From contig OZ037905.1 in the NCBI GenBank assembly GCA_964035575.1, forward strand, positions 831,001 through 895,000: 64,000 nt of DNA, given 5' to 3'. The stretch's first letter is position 1. Every line of letters starts with the position of its first letter. This stretch comes from Rhynchopus sp. YZ270_cl-10 (Eukaryota; Euglenozoa; Diplonemea; Diplonemida; Diplonemidae). The position numbers and the translations under genes were made by a program. Positions 8,072 to 19,090 of this stretch are shown here, in pieces. Below the pieces are notes generated by a model that searched no databases, had not been told where the DNA came from, and saw nothing but the letters and a program-made list of their open reading frames with translations.

Positions 8072-11000
8072 TCATTTAGTGATAACTGAAACGTTATGGG
8101 AGGACATATTGGGGCCGCTAGATCCGTCGGAGAAGGTGCGGAAGGAGAGGGCGATGCTGAGGTGGACAATGGGAATTCGGATGCGGCGTTTGCTCACATC
8201 GACACGACGCAGCGCGACGGCGTGGAGGAAGCGCTCGATGAAGGACACCTCGGAGTGCGGGAAGTCTATCACCAAATGCGACGGCGTTGACAGCGACGAC
8301 ATGACCGCATAAATCGAGGAGTCCTTAAACGTGATGACCCCCTGCGTATTCGTCAAGGTATCATGCACATACAACTCTACCCCTTTATGATGCACTGCCA
8401 CACCCCCCACCCCCTTCACCATTCTAACATGCAACTGCGCACTCGAAAAGCTATCAGTCACCTGCAACGCACATCCTCGCATGACCTCTGCATAGCCTTG
8501 CTCACCCATACGCACCTCCGCAGGCAGACTGATGAGGGACGGTGTCACGGTGACGTTCATCTGCACCGTTCCCACACCATGCTCAAAAAGACTCTTGATG
8601 GTCACAGTTATCCCCTTCGTCTTTTCTGTGGTAACATTCGGGTCCGTGCAGGCGTACACGATGTACTGCAGGAGCATTTGGAGGACAGATTTCTTGCAGT
8701 TTACAAAAGCAATTTTGATACGCCCAGTGTTGAGACCAGACGCATGGGCGATCCTAGCGATGTCGTCTGTGATCCACCCGTCTGCAGAAATGCGTAAATC
8801 CGAGAGAGGCAGCAAGGTGTCATCTATGGTGCGCGCTTTGCAGTGCTTCCCGCTGTAGGGCAACAGAATGTCAATCGTGTCGTGCACCCCAGCGTTGGAC
8901 ACCTCTACAACAAGGTACGCCCCCTTCGCGAACACCTCTGTATAGTTATCTGCAACACAGCAGTCCGCAAACAACGGCAACGGTGCTGTGGCGTGCACCT
9001 CTAGGCACTTATGCTGGATAAGAATGTCTGTTGGCTGCCCTGGTTCGCACACTGTAAGCTCCGCCACCATGACACCCGGGAGGGAGTCTTGAAGGTGCAA
9101 CACAAACTCTACCCTCCGTTTGACCCGCGTAAACTGGACCTCTGTGTTGTGGAAGCTAACGCAACGGAGCACCCCTTTGACAAGCTTGGCGGTGCATCCA
9201 CCGTCGGAGACGAAGTTGATTTTCATCCGCGTCTTGGTGCGTTCTGTGATGCGTCCACAGAGCTTGCTGTTGCTGACGATGTCTCGGGTTCCGTTGAGGC
9301 GAAGGTTGAAAGGGGAACCATCAAATTTGAATCCAAGGAGGTCACCTGGTCCTGAGTCGGTTATGCGGCAGGTGATGAAGACGGAGAGGCATTTGTGTCG
9401 GTCGGGCAGACTGATGTGCATAGTGGGGGCAACCGCGACAGCAGCACCCCGCCAGATCACCGCAGCAGCAGCTTCGTCCACCGAGAGCAGCGGCTCCGCG
9501 ATCTGGACCGCAAGCCGCATCTTCCCTTCAAGGTTCCCATCAGGCCCATCCTCCGAGGGTGCCACTCTACACATCAACACCATTGTACTTGGCCGGATCT
9601 TTGTTGATATATTTGTATACTGCACAATATGCATTACATGCTCCACCAGGTTGATCGTTGCCTGCTCACAGTCGTCGTTAAAGCGTATGACGATACCATT
9701 TGGGTTGGATTGGACGTGACCGATCATGTGGTCGCCGTATTGGAGAGGGGAGAAGCCGAGTTCGGAGTCGGGGTTGGTGAGGATGAGGAGGGGGTCGTGG
9801 TTGCGGCGGGATTGCAGGGCGGGGGGGAGGATGGAGAGTTGGTCGAGGCCGCGTTGCCCGCTGAGGATTTCGACAGCGAGGTAGCCGCCCGAGAAGTTCT
9901 CTGTGTCTGCATCGTGGAGGTTGCAGTCCTCGAAGGGGCAGTACCCTGCTGCATCCTCAACGGAGTGTTGGCGGTACACCGCAGGGCGTGACGTCTGCCG
10001 CAGAATCTGCGTCACATCATTCACCGGCTGCACCGCAATGTGAACAAACGCTACGCTAGGACACCCCGCCCCATCATCCAACAAAAACCGTACCGTTTTA
10101 TTCAACAGTTTCGGGTTGTCCCCTTTGTGTTGATAAGAAACAAGCTTTAGAAGTCCTTGTACATCCTTTTTTCTCAAACGGCGTGCGCTTTCGCGCGCAT
10201 CGGGTCGGAATTTTAACGTAATTTTTGTGTCTTCGGTTAGTAAAGACCCAACGATGGCTCGGGTGGAGCTGTGGATGAGGTCTCTTTCGTAGGTGAGGGT
10301 TTTGCGGGGGCCGAGGGTGAGGTCGTTGGAGTCGGGAATTTGGAGCTCGAGGAAGTCTTTTGGTTCGTTGCCGTCGACGATTTCGATGGTGAGCCAGCCG
10401 TGGTCGTAGTAGGAGACGTCGGGTGCGAGGTCGTAGCGTGAGGAGAGACGTACCGCGCCACTGCGTTCGATGAAGACCAATGCCTGCAGCGAAGTGGGGA
10501 TGGAGACCAGCGCGTTGCACACATTGACGTTCATCTTGACCGTAACCGGTTCGGCCTGCTCCACCACCAAGGTCATCTCCACCTCACGCACCCCTGCCCG
10601 CACCGACCCTGCACACACCTCATCTAAGTCCATATCCCTACACATCGTCGCCCTCCGTCCACTAAAGGCAAATTCTGCTGCCGAAGGAGGCTCAGTATAG
10701 AATACAAGACCCCGCACCAACGCCTGCACCCCAGTGATCGATGCCAGCTTTGTGAAGGTAACGTGCAGGACAAAGCTGGTTCGCGACCGGAGAACCTCCT
10801 GGACGGCGAACATATTGCCTTTGTAGAAGAGCTGTGCGCCGTCTACGCGGATCAGGTCGGTTTCGATGCTGATGACGTCCTGTGGGGTGTTCTTTGTGAC
10901 AGTCACAATGAAGTACCCAGAATGGAAGTCCTCGGTGTCAATGTCCACCACAATTGCCTCTGGTGCTAGCCGTATGGCGCCCTGCAAGGGCACCGCTTCC

Positions 11001-13852
11001 TGCACCAACGAGATGTAGTCGCCCACCACACGACGGAACACCGCCGTCTCCACACCAAGGCATATCATGGTCTTCGTGTCCTCCGACACCACGTCGATCC
11101 CGATCCTCAGCGCCTCGGTGTTCCCATCACCATCCACCAAGGAGAACTCTACTATACGTATACCGTCTACTGGATCAATCGAATCGTTTTTGAATACTAA
11201 AGAATGCAGGAATTTCGTTAAAATCGCGCCAGTCAAATGCCCAGTCAACTGAAAGGTGAGCACTGGGCATTGCGAAGTCGAAACAAAAGACGGCGAATCT
11301 GCATTGATTAACAGCGTTTCCCGTTGGAAAGCAAGCATCGGACGGCCCCCTTGGAGCACCAAACGCCGTTTTTCTGATACATTGAACTCCTCTTCATTTG
11401 ACTGTGGCGGGGGTGGTGGCAACGCGACCTTCCCTAATGCATTCACATACGCATCGTCACGCATCTTCGTCTTCCGCATGACACACATCGCATCACGTTG
11501 ACAGCGCACCCCACCAAAGCGGATCACCATCTTATAACTATCCCAGGAATCCACCCCTGGAGAAGGCCGCATCGTCACACCACCTGCAAACGAACAGAAC
11601 CCATCCCCCTCGGTGTAGGTGACCAACAACCCTGCTGTCGTGCATTTGAAGTGAGACGGCAATGTGTGAATATCCATGTGTGTTTGTGCGGCAGATATTG
11701 CGATGTCTGGTGCAAGGTTCGCACGAATGCCGCGTCGTGGAGAAGGGGGGCCCTTTTCTGTGTTGTGTGGTACCGTGAATTGGAGTGAGGCGGTTATATG
11801 GATTTTGAGTTGGTCAGCGCGGCCGTTGTGTGTTGGTGCATTGGTGGCGCGTTTGAAGGCTGCCATTCGGAGTAGTTTAGAGACTGTTGCCGAGGTAGCC
11901 CCGGTGCTGAGTTGCATCAGAATTTTGTTGATTTTGTTCCCCAAAATCGGCGGCGCTGCTGACAGATCGTCCGCAACCTTCTCCACGTCATAGTGCTCGA
12001 CATTCTTTATACACGCTATCACATTCCCTTCATACTCTATCGTCCTTGATGCCGTATCATACTTCAACTCCGGCACCGTCAGCCCATCTATCAAATCCAA
12101 GGAATCCCCTTCTCTAAAGTCCGACCCATCTTTCATATCCAATGAGAACGTCACCGTACCACCACGGATCCGGGTTTTCCTTTTAATCCAGTCGCTTGGC
12201 GTTTCTGGGTCAAACTCTGCACAATAATCAGTAGCGTTGTGGTAGGAGAGGGGTGTCTGAACGACCTTTAGGACGGCGTTGGGGAAGACCTGTTTTGTAA
12301 GGTTCTGCCCGGTGCAGTAGTAGTGCACGCGGCCTTCGCAGCGGAGGAGCTGGACGGAGGGTGGGAGGCCTTCGAAGCGGACCTTTTCGCGGCGGCGGTT
12401 GCCTCGAAGCTCGGCGATTTCTGCATCGCGCAGTTCTTTGTCCCATTGCTTGTAGATGTCGACGCGTTGGCGTTCTTCGTTCATCGACATTTCGCTGTTT
12501 TCGACGCGCTCCTGTCTGATAATGGCTTCGCGCTCCTGGACACGTCGTCGCTTTTCTAAGAGTTGTTCACGCTCCGCTTCGCGAGCTTGCTCCTCAGAGG
12601 CTAGTTTCTCGGCAAGGATGCGCGCCTCTTCTTCTCGTTGTGCGCGGGTCCGTATGCGTTCTTCTTCGCGTAGGATGGTGAGGCATTGCGATTCGTGTTT
12701 CAGAAGTGTTTTGAAATCTTCGACTTCAGTGCGGATGATAAGGTGCCGTTCGTGGAGCTGTACAGAGCTGACCTCGAACTGCTCTTTTCGGTAGAGCTTT
12801 TTGCGTTCCCGATCGAGCTCTGCGGATTTATGTCTGTTCAGCACCTCTGCCGTCTGCACGTTGCCCATATGACGCTGCTCTGCTTTGATGATGGAGACAC
12901 GCTCTTCCAGCTCTGAATGGATGAGGCGTTTAATCTCCTCCTTCACATAGGCGCGCACGGTGAGGTAGCGTCCATGCCAGGTCTCGATGCTTCGATGGTA
13001 GATCGTAAGGTTCGCCCAGCCTTCACGCTGCAGAAGAGAAAGAAAGGCACGGTGCTGCTGCTCCTGTAGTGCCTCGCGAAGCACTACACCTTTTAACCAA
13101 AGCGCAAATTGTGCTCTCGTTTTGATGTCAAGCTCCATATATTTCTGTCTTGAACGCAGATCCGCTGCGCGAGAGTGTCTATAAAGGTTGACCGTCTGTT
13201 CGTCCGCCTCCGCTGCGAACAGCCTTCGCCGATGCTGTTCCACAACATCATCAATTCTCTCCTTCTGCGCCCCATCTTCAAAGAGAACCCCATCTGCAGA
13301 AAACTCTACGACCGTTCTCATCGCGGAGACAGTCGAGAGAAGGATGTTACCAAGCATCGAGCTCACACAGAGAGGCGCTTCTGCTCCGGGAGTGATCATG
13401 ATGGACTTCGCCTGAAGCGATGAGGCGGCAGTCTGCAACGCAAACAACGCATGACACGCCAACGTCTCTGGGGTAAGAACGATGACCTCATTGTTCGGGT
13501 CCAACGCAGTCTGGAGGAGCGCAGCACCGCTTGCGTCAGGATCGCACTGCAACGTCGCCGCGACTACTGCAAGAACGCGTCGCCGTAAGGTAACCTCAAC
13601 CTGAGCTCGGGTGCCACGCTTTGCTGTCCCTGCTGGAGGTAGTGGTGGGGCAGATGACCTACGACCCTTCAGTCGCCTCGCCTTAATCTGCTTCTGAACA
13701 CCGCGTAGAGGAGGGTGTGGCTGGTGAAAGGCGTGAACCGGGAGAGGTGGGCAGGTGCGGATCTCCCCCAAGCGTTCGTTGTGTTGGGGTTCGTGAGAAG
13801 AACTGCGGGGTGCATGTGTGGGCGCGCTACTGCAACGCTTTGCCTGTGTCAT
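8072..13852 (-). CDS. giant protein: coiled coil plus repeated beta-sandwich-like domains
   Basis: Uninterrupted frame of 1926 residues. Residues 1-80 are basic and proline-rich. About 190-530 is a charged, coiled-coil-rich region (REEERIRTRAQREEEARILAEK). From about 560 to the end there are many related, degenerate domains of about 130-160 residues. Each contains a strand pattern ending in forms like LHSLVFKND...VEFSLVDGDGN or VLRCVSFHNTEV...VEFVLHLQD. These resemble the cadherin-like/VCBS-type repeats of bacterial and protist surface proteins, whose typical ending is 'LLRxIxFxNxS...VxFxLxDGDG'. No signal peptide or membrane segment is seen, which is odd for such repeats and suggests an intracellular, perhaps cytoskeletal or flagellar, scaffold. 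Function unknown. Start choice: first Met of the frame; a short out-of-frame ATG lies just upstream. Confidence 0.85.
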   Translation of the reverse strand: MTQAKRCSSAPTHAPRSSSHEPQHNERLGEIRTCPPLPVHAFHQPHPPLRGVQKQIKARRLKGRRSSAPPLPPAGTAKRGTRAQVEVTLRRRVLAVVAATLQCDPDASGAALLQTALDPNNEVIVLTPETLACHALFALQTAASSLQAKSIMITPGAEAPLCVSSMLGNILLSTVSAMRTVVEFSADGVLFEDGAQKERIDDVVEQHRRRLFAAEADEQTVNLYRHSRAADLRSRQKYMELDIKTRAQFALWLKGVVLREALQEQQHRAFLSLLQREGWANLTIYHRSIETWHGRYLTVRAYVKEEIKRLIHSELEERVSIIKAEQRHMGNVQTAEVLNRHKSAELDRERKKLYRKEQFEVSSVQLHERHLIIRTEVEDFKTLLKHESQCLTILREEERIRTRAQREEEARILAEKLASEEQAREAEREQLLEKRRRVQEREAIIRQERVENSEMSMNEERQRVDIYKQWDKELRDAEIAELRGNRRREKVRFEGLPPSVQLLRCEGRVHYYCTGQNLTKQVFPNAVLKVVQTPLSYHNATDYCAEFDPETPSDWIKRKTRIRGGTVTFSLDMKDGSDFREGDSLDLIDGLTVPELKYDTASRTIEYEGNVIACIKNVEHYDVEKVADDLSAAPPILGNKINKILMQLSTGATSATVSKLLRMAAFKRATNAPTHNGRADQLKIHITASLQFTVPHNTEKGPPSPRRGIRANLAPDIAISAAQTHMDIHTLPSHFKCTTAGLLVTYTEGDGFCSFAGGVTMRPSPGVDSWDSYKMVIRFGGVRCQRDAMCVMRKTKMRDDAYVNALGKVALPPPPPQSNEEEFNVSEKRRLVLQGGRPMLAFQRETLLINADSPSFVSTSQCPVLTFQLTGHLTGAILTKFLHSLVFKNDSIDPVDGIRIVEFSLVDGDGNTEALRIGIDVVSEDTKTMICLGVETAVFRRVVGDYISLVQEAVPLQGAIRLAPEAIVVDIDTEDFHSGYFIVTVTKNTPQDVISIETDLIRVDGAQLFYKGNMFAVQEVLRSRTSFVLHVTFTKLASITGVQALVRGLVFYTEPPSAAEFAFSGRRATMCRDMDLDEVCAGSVRAGVREVEMTLVVEQAEPVTVKMNVNVCNALVSIPTSLQALVFIERSGAVRLSSRYDLAPDVSYYDHGWLTIEIVDGNEPKDFLELQIPDSNDLTLGPRKTLTYERDLIHSSTRAIVGSLLTEDTKITLKFRPDARESARRLRKKDVQGLLKLVSYQHKGDNPKLLNKTVRFLLDDGAGCPSVAFVHIAVQPVNDVTQILRQTSRPAVYRQHSVEDAAGYCPFEDCNLHDADTENFSGGYLAVEILSGQRGLDQLSILPPALQSRRNHDPLLILTNPDSELGFSPLQYGDHMIGHVQSNPNGIVIRFNDDCEQATINLVEHVMHIVQYTNISTKIRPSTMVLMCRVAPSEDGPDGNLEGKMRLAVQIAEPLLSVDEAAAAVIWRGAAVAVAPTMHISLPDRHKCLSVFITCRITDSGPGDLLGFKFDGSPFNLRLNGTRDIVSNSKLCGRITERTKTRMKINFVSDGGCTAKLVKGVLRCVSFHNTEVQFTRVKRRVEFVLHLQDSLPGVMVAELTVCEPGQPTDILIQHKCLEVHATAPLPLFADCCVADNYTEVFAKGAYLVVEVSNAGVHDTIDILLPYSGKHCKARTIDDTLLPLSDLRISADGWITDDIARIAHASGLNTGRIKIAFVNCKKSVLQMLLQYIVYACTDPNVTTEKTKGITVTIKSLFEHGVGTVQMNVTVTPSLISLPAEVRMGEQGYAEVMRGCALQVTDSFSSAQLHVRMVKGVGGVAVHHKGVELYVHDTLTNTQGVITFKDSSIYAVMSSLSTPSHLVIDFPHSEVSFIERFLHAVALRRVDVSKRRIRIPIVHLSIALSFRTFSDGSSGPNMSSHNVSVITK

Positions 13853-13911
13853 CTCATTCGTAGATAGTAGAGTAGACGCAACCTCGCAACATACGCAAAA
13901 AAAAAGTTTAG

Positions 13912-13939
13912 AAGATGGTCCTAAGCCTTAGTCACCTTG
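13912..13939 (+). repeat. HP1 hairpin (short copy)
   Basis: AAGATGG, then CTAAG, a minimal loop, CTTAG and TCACCTT. The outer and inner stems of the HP1 family are kept while the loop is nearly lost. Confidence 0.6.
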
Positions 13940-14042
13940 AAAAGGGGTTTGGGAGGAACATAAAAAGTTATGATTTTTTGTGTCGTCCTTTGAAATGAGA
14001 TGTGGAAAATAAGAGGGAAAAGAAAAGAAAAAAAGGAAACTA

Positions 14043-14230
14043 TTGTTGTGTCGACAATCGCCGAGTAATCCCACCAGGTGGGAGAATTCGGGTCTGTACT
14101 CAATGTTGGCCGAAGCCTTTTGTACTACGGAAGGTAAAGACGCTGTTCGTCCTGAACCCTTAAGAGCAACTTTTAGGATGAAAAGAACCTTCAAAGGGGT
14201 AGTCCGCAACAAGGTGCTGTACACCAATGC
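14043..14230 (-). repeat. HP6 unit sharing the 3' end of the DDX3-like gene
   Basis: Minus-strand sequence with ACCTTCCGTAGTACAAAAGG and CTTCGGCCAACAT, then the hairpin CCCACC-t-GGTGGG and the tail GGCGATTGTCGACACAAC. About 120 bp matches the last codons and 3' UTR of the helicase gene (39486-39600). It looks like a 5'-truncated retroposed mRNA end or a shared mobile 3' module. Confidence 0.55.
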
Positions 14231-14675
14231 ACAGCTAGGGGTGTTGGAGGGAGGTTACAGTTAAGAAACTGCCACTCTTTTCAAAAGTGGGAAAGTAGAG
14301 GTGGGTAAACTATTCTTTTTTTGAGGATGTTAAATTATTGTGTGAAGTTAAAAAGAGAAAAGAGTTAAGAAAAAAGAGAGAAAGAAACTATTGAAACGAG
14401 GACACGTAAAAAGCGGTGCTGTTTTTTTTTTGGTCGGAGAGAAAGGAGAAAAAAAAGGGTGTACACTTGCTCTAATCTCCCTATTGGTTTCATTGGGCCA
14501 TAGTGGGCGGGTAGTGAGCGAGCGGGTTGGAATATATTGTAATATGGTTTGAAGGGAGTATTGAGAAAACACAATGGTGTTCCTCTAACTCCACAGATCT
14601 GTGCGTGTTATCATACCAATGCAAATACGGAATACGGCCAGAGTCGGGCAGAAAAATACTCCCGAATAAATAAAT

Positions 14676-14780
14676 AAATACTCCAGACTGAGTCTGGACT
14701 GACTCACTCAGTCTCGACTCAGTCCGGTAAATATAACTTAACCAAAACTCAGGCTGAGTCGGCCCGACTCGGCCCGTATG
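14676..14780. repeat. palindromic GACTGAGTC/GACTCAGTC array
   Basis: A cluster of short inverted units (CAGACTGAGTCTG, GACTCACTCAGTC, GACTCAGTC, GAGTCGG-CCCGACTC). It recalls the palindrome arrays of elements A-C but has no recognisable element ends. Confidence 0.5.
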
Positions 14781-15120
14781 CATAGTATGTATTATGCTTG
14801 CTTTGTATAAAAAAATCAGCTGTAGACCGAAATTTGTGCAGCAAAACAAGAGAGAGAGAAGTTGGCAAACTAAATGTCAGCCTGGCGTGATACGCCAGCA
14901 TAGAGAAAAAAAAGATGGGGTCTTTTGTGCGCTCAAATCCGGAAAACAAAAAGGAGAGAAAAAAAAAACTGTTTTAAACTGAAGTATGGTTTTGGTTAAT
15001 TGAATACTCAAAGAAACCAACCCGCTTCTTTTTTTTTTCAATCCGTTTTTTTTTTATGTTTCCCGCAGCGTTGCCATCCCAATCTTTGAATTGACAATAA
15101 ATTGTTTTGTCAAAAAGCTT

Positions 15121-15149
15121 AGATGATGGGTGCCTCTCTTGCACATCAT
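15121..15149 (+). repeat. HP1 hairpin
   Basis: GATGATGGGTGC-ctctctt-GCACATCAT: an 8-10-bp stem with one bulge. The loop CTCTCTT is the conserved part of the family. Confidence 0.7.
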
Positions 15150-15188
15150 AAAAGCGAAACATAGCATAAGAGAAGGAAAGGGAAGTTT

Positions 15189-15242
15189 AAAGTGCAAACA
15201 AAACACCATCATAGGCGGACGCAGACACTAGATTCTCCGCGG
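15189..15242 (+). repeat. HP2 hairpin unit
   Basis: Starts AAGTGCAAAC and continues to GACGCAGACACT, followed by CTCCGCGG. The outer stem AGTG/CACT brackets a variable middle. Other copies lie at 22551, 25174, 25445, 25889, 26280, 42143 and 50652. Confidence 0.6.
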
Positions 15243-15372
15243 GGTTGTTCGAACCCCCCAGAGAGCACTTCATTTAAAAGAAGAAATAAAAATAAAATTA
15301 GAGAAGAGCGATGTAACATTGAACCAAAAACAAGAATTGTTGAAAATTCAAAACGTTTCTGCAGACACATTA

Positions 15373-15487
15373 GTTGAAATACAACAGTCCTCTCGCGGAC
15401 AGTGTACCTTGGGGGGTGTACCGGTTGTGGACCCCCAACCATGCAAGTCCTACATCCATTTCGAGGTTTACATCTGATTAAAAATGT
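15373..15487 (+). repeat. SR3, copy 2
   Basis: Full-length SR3 (GTTGAAATACAACAGTCC to TTTACATCTGATTAAAAATG). It continues into GTAGCTCAAG, as the copy at 50735 does, so these two share a longer 3' end. Confidence 0.75.
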
Positions 15488-16389
15488 AGCTCAAGTTTGA
15501 CATCTAAAAAAATAGGAGGTGGGAGTTGGAAAACCGCAATAAAGTATTTTGAAAAAAAAAACCCCCCCCCATTTTTTTTTGTTCTGCGTTGTTTACAGAA
15601 AAGGGAAAATATGGCGATGCGTTTTGTGTACTTTGCACAACAAAAAAAAAATACTGCATCTATCGAGAAATATTAGGAAGTAGGAATAAAATGCCTCGTT
15701 TTTGCATGCGACTTACCATTTTTTTTCTTTTCTTCTGTCACAACAACAACGATTCCTCATTATTTTTGATATTTTTTTATAAAAAAAAAATATCTGTTCG
15801 TATTCGCGTAGTTTTTTTTTAAACCCAGAGGCTGTGACTACACTATACATTTTTTTTTGTTTGTTTTTCCCCCCTGATCGTGATAAAAAAGCTAACAACT
15901 CGCGATAGTATTCTCTATGCTCGGAGAGCCCCCTGTATTACCAGGAAGGAGTCAACCACGTTGCATGGTGAATAATAAGTCAGCAAACTGTAAAAAAAGA
16001 AAAGCTCAACAACAACAAAAACAACAAAATGAAACACAAAAAAAATGTGCATTTCAATAAAAGGGGAGGCAAAGAAAATAGGGAGAAAATAGTGAATGCT
16101 AAGCTAAAACCAGCTTATCACAATTTTGTTTTTTTTTTACTTTTTACTTTTGAAATCTGTATCAGGGCAGTTTTGCTTTGTTTTTTGTTTTATTTTTTGT
16201 TTTGTTTTGACCCGACACAAACCAGGACATTTTTTTTTTTTTTTTTTGTTTGTCAGATAAACCGAAGCCTCAACCTTGGTATCTTTTTTTAAAAAAAATG
16301 GGTTGTATTTGGGAATAAAAGATCAGTTTTGCTGCTTTTGGGCCGGAAGCTCTAACCAAAAGTTTCTGCTAAATAATAGAAAAGTTTAT

Positions 16390-16422
16390 AAGATGATCCT
16401 AAGCCTCTCATGCTTAGTCACC
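16390..16422 (+). repeat. HP1 hairpin (typical copy)
   Basis: AAGATGAT, then CCTAAGC-ctctcat-GCTTAG and TCACC. The inner 6-bp stem is perfect. Confidence 0.75.
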
Positions 16423-16446
16423 AAATAATAATACATTTCACACAGA

Positions 16447-16486
16447 CCTTGTATTCGTGTAGCCACCCGAGGATGAACTCCACTAT
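16447..16486 (-). repeat. HP5 hairpin unit, poly(A)-less copy
   Basis: The minus strand reads AATAGTGGAG, TTCATCCTCGGGTGG, CTACACGAAT. It has the TAGTGnAG/CTnCAC stem of the HP5 family with a slightly damaged arm. Confidence 0.6.
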
Positions 16487-17068
16487 TTTTTTCCTCCCCT
16501 CTCATCCCCCCGCATTGTCAACTGAGAACACATCTCTGCTCCGAGAGGCCAGTGTACCGTATTGTACCCAAATAGAGGGTGGGATGTGTTCTAAGTTGCC
16601 TTTTGCGAAGATCTCATTCCCTTTGGCGGCTGCAAGGCGGCTTTTGAGCGGCAAAACTAAAAGGGGGAGCTGTTGGAGTAGTAAAAAAGAATATTTCTTT
16701 TCAAAACAAAAGGGGAAGGCAATTTACATAAGACGCATGGCAGGGGAAGGGTAGGAGGGAGGGAGAAGGAGGGGGTGTTTAGCTTAAATCGACGGTCGTA
16801 CCGGCAGGTCACATAATATACGGCGGTCACCAATTAAGAGCATATTGTAAAAAGAAGTTTCTTTTTAAAAACCCCCGCTCTTCATTAATGACCACCGTAA
16901 TGAAAATCCAGCGTAATTTACACTGGGTCATTTATTGGGAACACTTTTGGGGATCAGAAATAAATGTGTAACCGGCCGGTATGTGTTCGCGAAAACTAAA
17001 GTACCGGAGAAGGGGCAGGGGAAGACGCAAAAATATTATTCTTGCAGATTGACGACAAAAAAATAAAA

Positions 17069-17133
17069 GTGAAGTTATTGATGCAGGCACCTCCGACTGA
17101 CCCACATACGATGCCAGCCCCGGATGAAAACAC
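17069..17133 (+). repeat. HP4 unit
   Basis: GTGAAGTTATTGATGCAGG, then CACCTCCGACTGACCCACAT and ACGATGCCAGCCCCGGATG, ending in an A-rich tail. Other copies lie at 30932, 31381, 35588 and 38261. Confidence 0.75.
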
Positions 17134-17784
17134 AATAAAAAGGGGGTTGGGGGTTGGTAATATCCTAACTTAGCTGTTCAGTCATCAGCTAGAGCAGGGG
17201 AGAAAAAAATGAATTAATATGTCTGGCAACATACCAAACAAAGCAACTTGGCACTGAATGCGACCCGAATTATTCGTATTTTTTTTTGTATTTGTCTTTA
17301 GTTCATCAAACCCGCTGTACAGTTCTTCACTGATGCCGTTTATTTATTTATTTTTTCGGGGGCTAAATTATGGCCCAATGTTTATACTAGCAAACCCAGT
17401 ATGATCGTCAAACTATAAAACAAATCAGTGTTTTATGGCTTTGGTGTACACATTATATTCATGTGTTGGTACGTGTGATATGCAGGGAGAGACCCTCCCC
17501 TGCATGTCACAGTACCCACGCTGAGGCATGTGCATTGCGAGACGGTTTCTAAACAAAATGAAGAAAAGTGAGGCAAGTGAGAACTCCTGGTTGATGGTGT
17601 TCCGGAGCGGGGCCTATCTTGACATATCCTTGACAGGGGTTTCAGGAACACCAGTTGAGGTTGATATTTACTTCAGACATCTGACCTGTGGGGCAGAACT
17701 ACAAATTTCTCTGAATATCGGATGATAGGGTGTCCTTATTGGTGGTCCACTACGCATTCACAAAACAGAACAAAAATTTTTTTT

Positions 17785-17893
17785 GGCTTGAAATAAAAGC
17801 CCTCTCGTGAACAGTGTACCTTGGTGCATGACCGGTGCCTCGGGTGGACCCCTAACCATGCACTCCTACATCCATTTCGAGGTTGACATCTTG
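17785..17893 (+). repeat. SR3, copy 3
   Basis: GGCTTGAAATAAAAGCCCTC through the core GAACAGTGTACCTTGG to GAGGTTGACATC. Confidence 0.75.
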
Positions 17894-18057
17894 AAGAAAA
17901 AAAAAATAATGAAAGGTTAGTCAGGTAAAGGCTTGACGTCACCAGAACACTGCTAAAGAAACAAGGGGTTTTCAAAAAAGGAGAGTCAAATCAAGGCGGA
18001 AAGATTTTTTTTTTTTTTTTTTGAAACCCTCATTGCCAAAAAGCGGTGAGCAACGTT

Positions 18058-18163
18058 TGTGCGTAAAGTGTGTAATAAATATTCTGTGTTGATATTTTTA
18101 TTACAACACGCTCCCCACTGACTACCTGGCCCAGAGGAAACCTCTTTGAGGCCAAATTTTTTT
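18058..18163 (+). repeat. SR7 repeat with terminal hairpin, copy 1
   Basis: Shares GCTCCCCACTGACTACC and a two-tier hairpin with 38668-38742. The outer arms are TGGCC and GGCCA. The inner arms are AGAGG-aaa-CCTCT. Confidence 0.65.
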
Positions 18164-18390
18164 TATAAGAGAAAGCTTCACGATTGGCTGTGCCTCTCGA
18201 AAGTCTACCTGAAGAGAAAAAAGAAAATAATCGTGATATGATGATACAAAAAGAAGGCGTTCATTTGGAACAGACGGGGGGGTAAGCAGATACTGGCGGC
18301 TCATTACAAAGCCAGTTGTTTCCTTTTATAAAGAGCCATTTGAAAGGATACTTGAAAAGCGTTTGAAAAAGGGGGCAATAAATATTAGAT

Positions 18391-18420
18391 AAGATGAACC
18401 TATGCCTCTCTTAGCCAGCG
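18391..18420 (+). repeat. HP1 hairpin (degenerate)
   Basis: AAGATGAACCTATGCCTCTC, then TTAGCCAGCG. The loop is conserved but the 3' arm is decayed. Confidence 0.4.
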
Positions 18421-18665
18421 TAGCCAATATCGGATAGAACGTAGATAGAGTTGGTAATGGGGTCTTTTCGGTTGGGAAGACCACAGAAGGGCTCGGCTTT
18501 GCCAGAGACCTTAAGCGGGCTACCACGATAGATCTGGTAAAAGAATTTCAAATCGGGCGTGTCTACGTCTGACTGACAAGACACATCTTTGTAACACCTC
18601 ACCATATGAATCGCACAGACAATGTTAAGGGGGGAGAGTTGTTGATGTAAGTGCATGGATGACAC
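18411..18665 (-). pseudogene. possible gene fragment, 84 codons
   Basis: The minus-strand frame begins MSSMHLHQQLSPLNIV and ends SIYVLSDIGYAG. Its base composition is more gene-like than its surroundings. It has no partner exon, no domain and no good acceptor upstream. It may be a captured or decayed piece of a gene. Confidence 0.2.
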
Positions 18666-19056
18666 CCATTGCCGGGGATCGGGAATTACCGGGTTTTAAT
18701 TTTTTTTTTTTCTTCAATTTAGAGGGACTGTTTTTTTGGTATTACCGGTGTTGTCGTTCTCTTCTTGTTGTTTGATGCGTTGACGCTTCCGCAGACACTT
18801 CATCGTTGGGTGGTGGTGTTGCGGAGCACGGTTGGGGTGAGTGAACGACGTTGACACTTTCCGCTCAAGTAGTGTGCGTAAAAAACAAAACAAAAATTCA
18901 CTCGGTAATGAAAAATTTAAAAAAGGTAATTCTCGGTTCCCGGTTAACTGGTGCCATCTATAAGTGATTTATTTAAAAAAAAAAATATATGACAGAAACC
19001 GCATGAATAGTAAGCGAAACAGGGTGTGCGCAAAAGCAGCAAAGAGAAAAATGGGT

Positions 19057-19090
19057 AAGGTGACACTAAGCCACTCAGTGCTTGGTCACC
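19057..19090 (+). repeat. HP1 hairpin
   Basis: AAGGTGAC, then CTAAGC-cactcagt-GCTTGG and TCACC. The outer stem is GGTGA/TCACC, whereas other copies use AGATGA/TCATCT. Confidence 0.75.

Noticed and set aside
8072-13852. Splitting the 1926-codon frame into several genes
   Set aside because: The frame is uninterrupted, codon usage is uniform, and the repeats continue across all candidate internal Met codons.
15240-15265. tRNA T-arm-like GGGGTTGTTCGAACCCC
   Set aside because: No acceptor, D or anticodon arm of fitting geometry is found around it. It is probably a chance hairpin after an HP2 unit.
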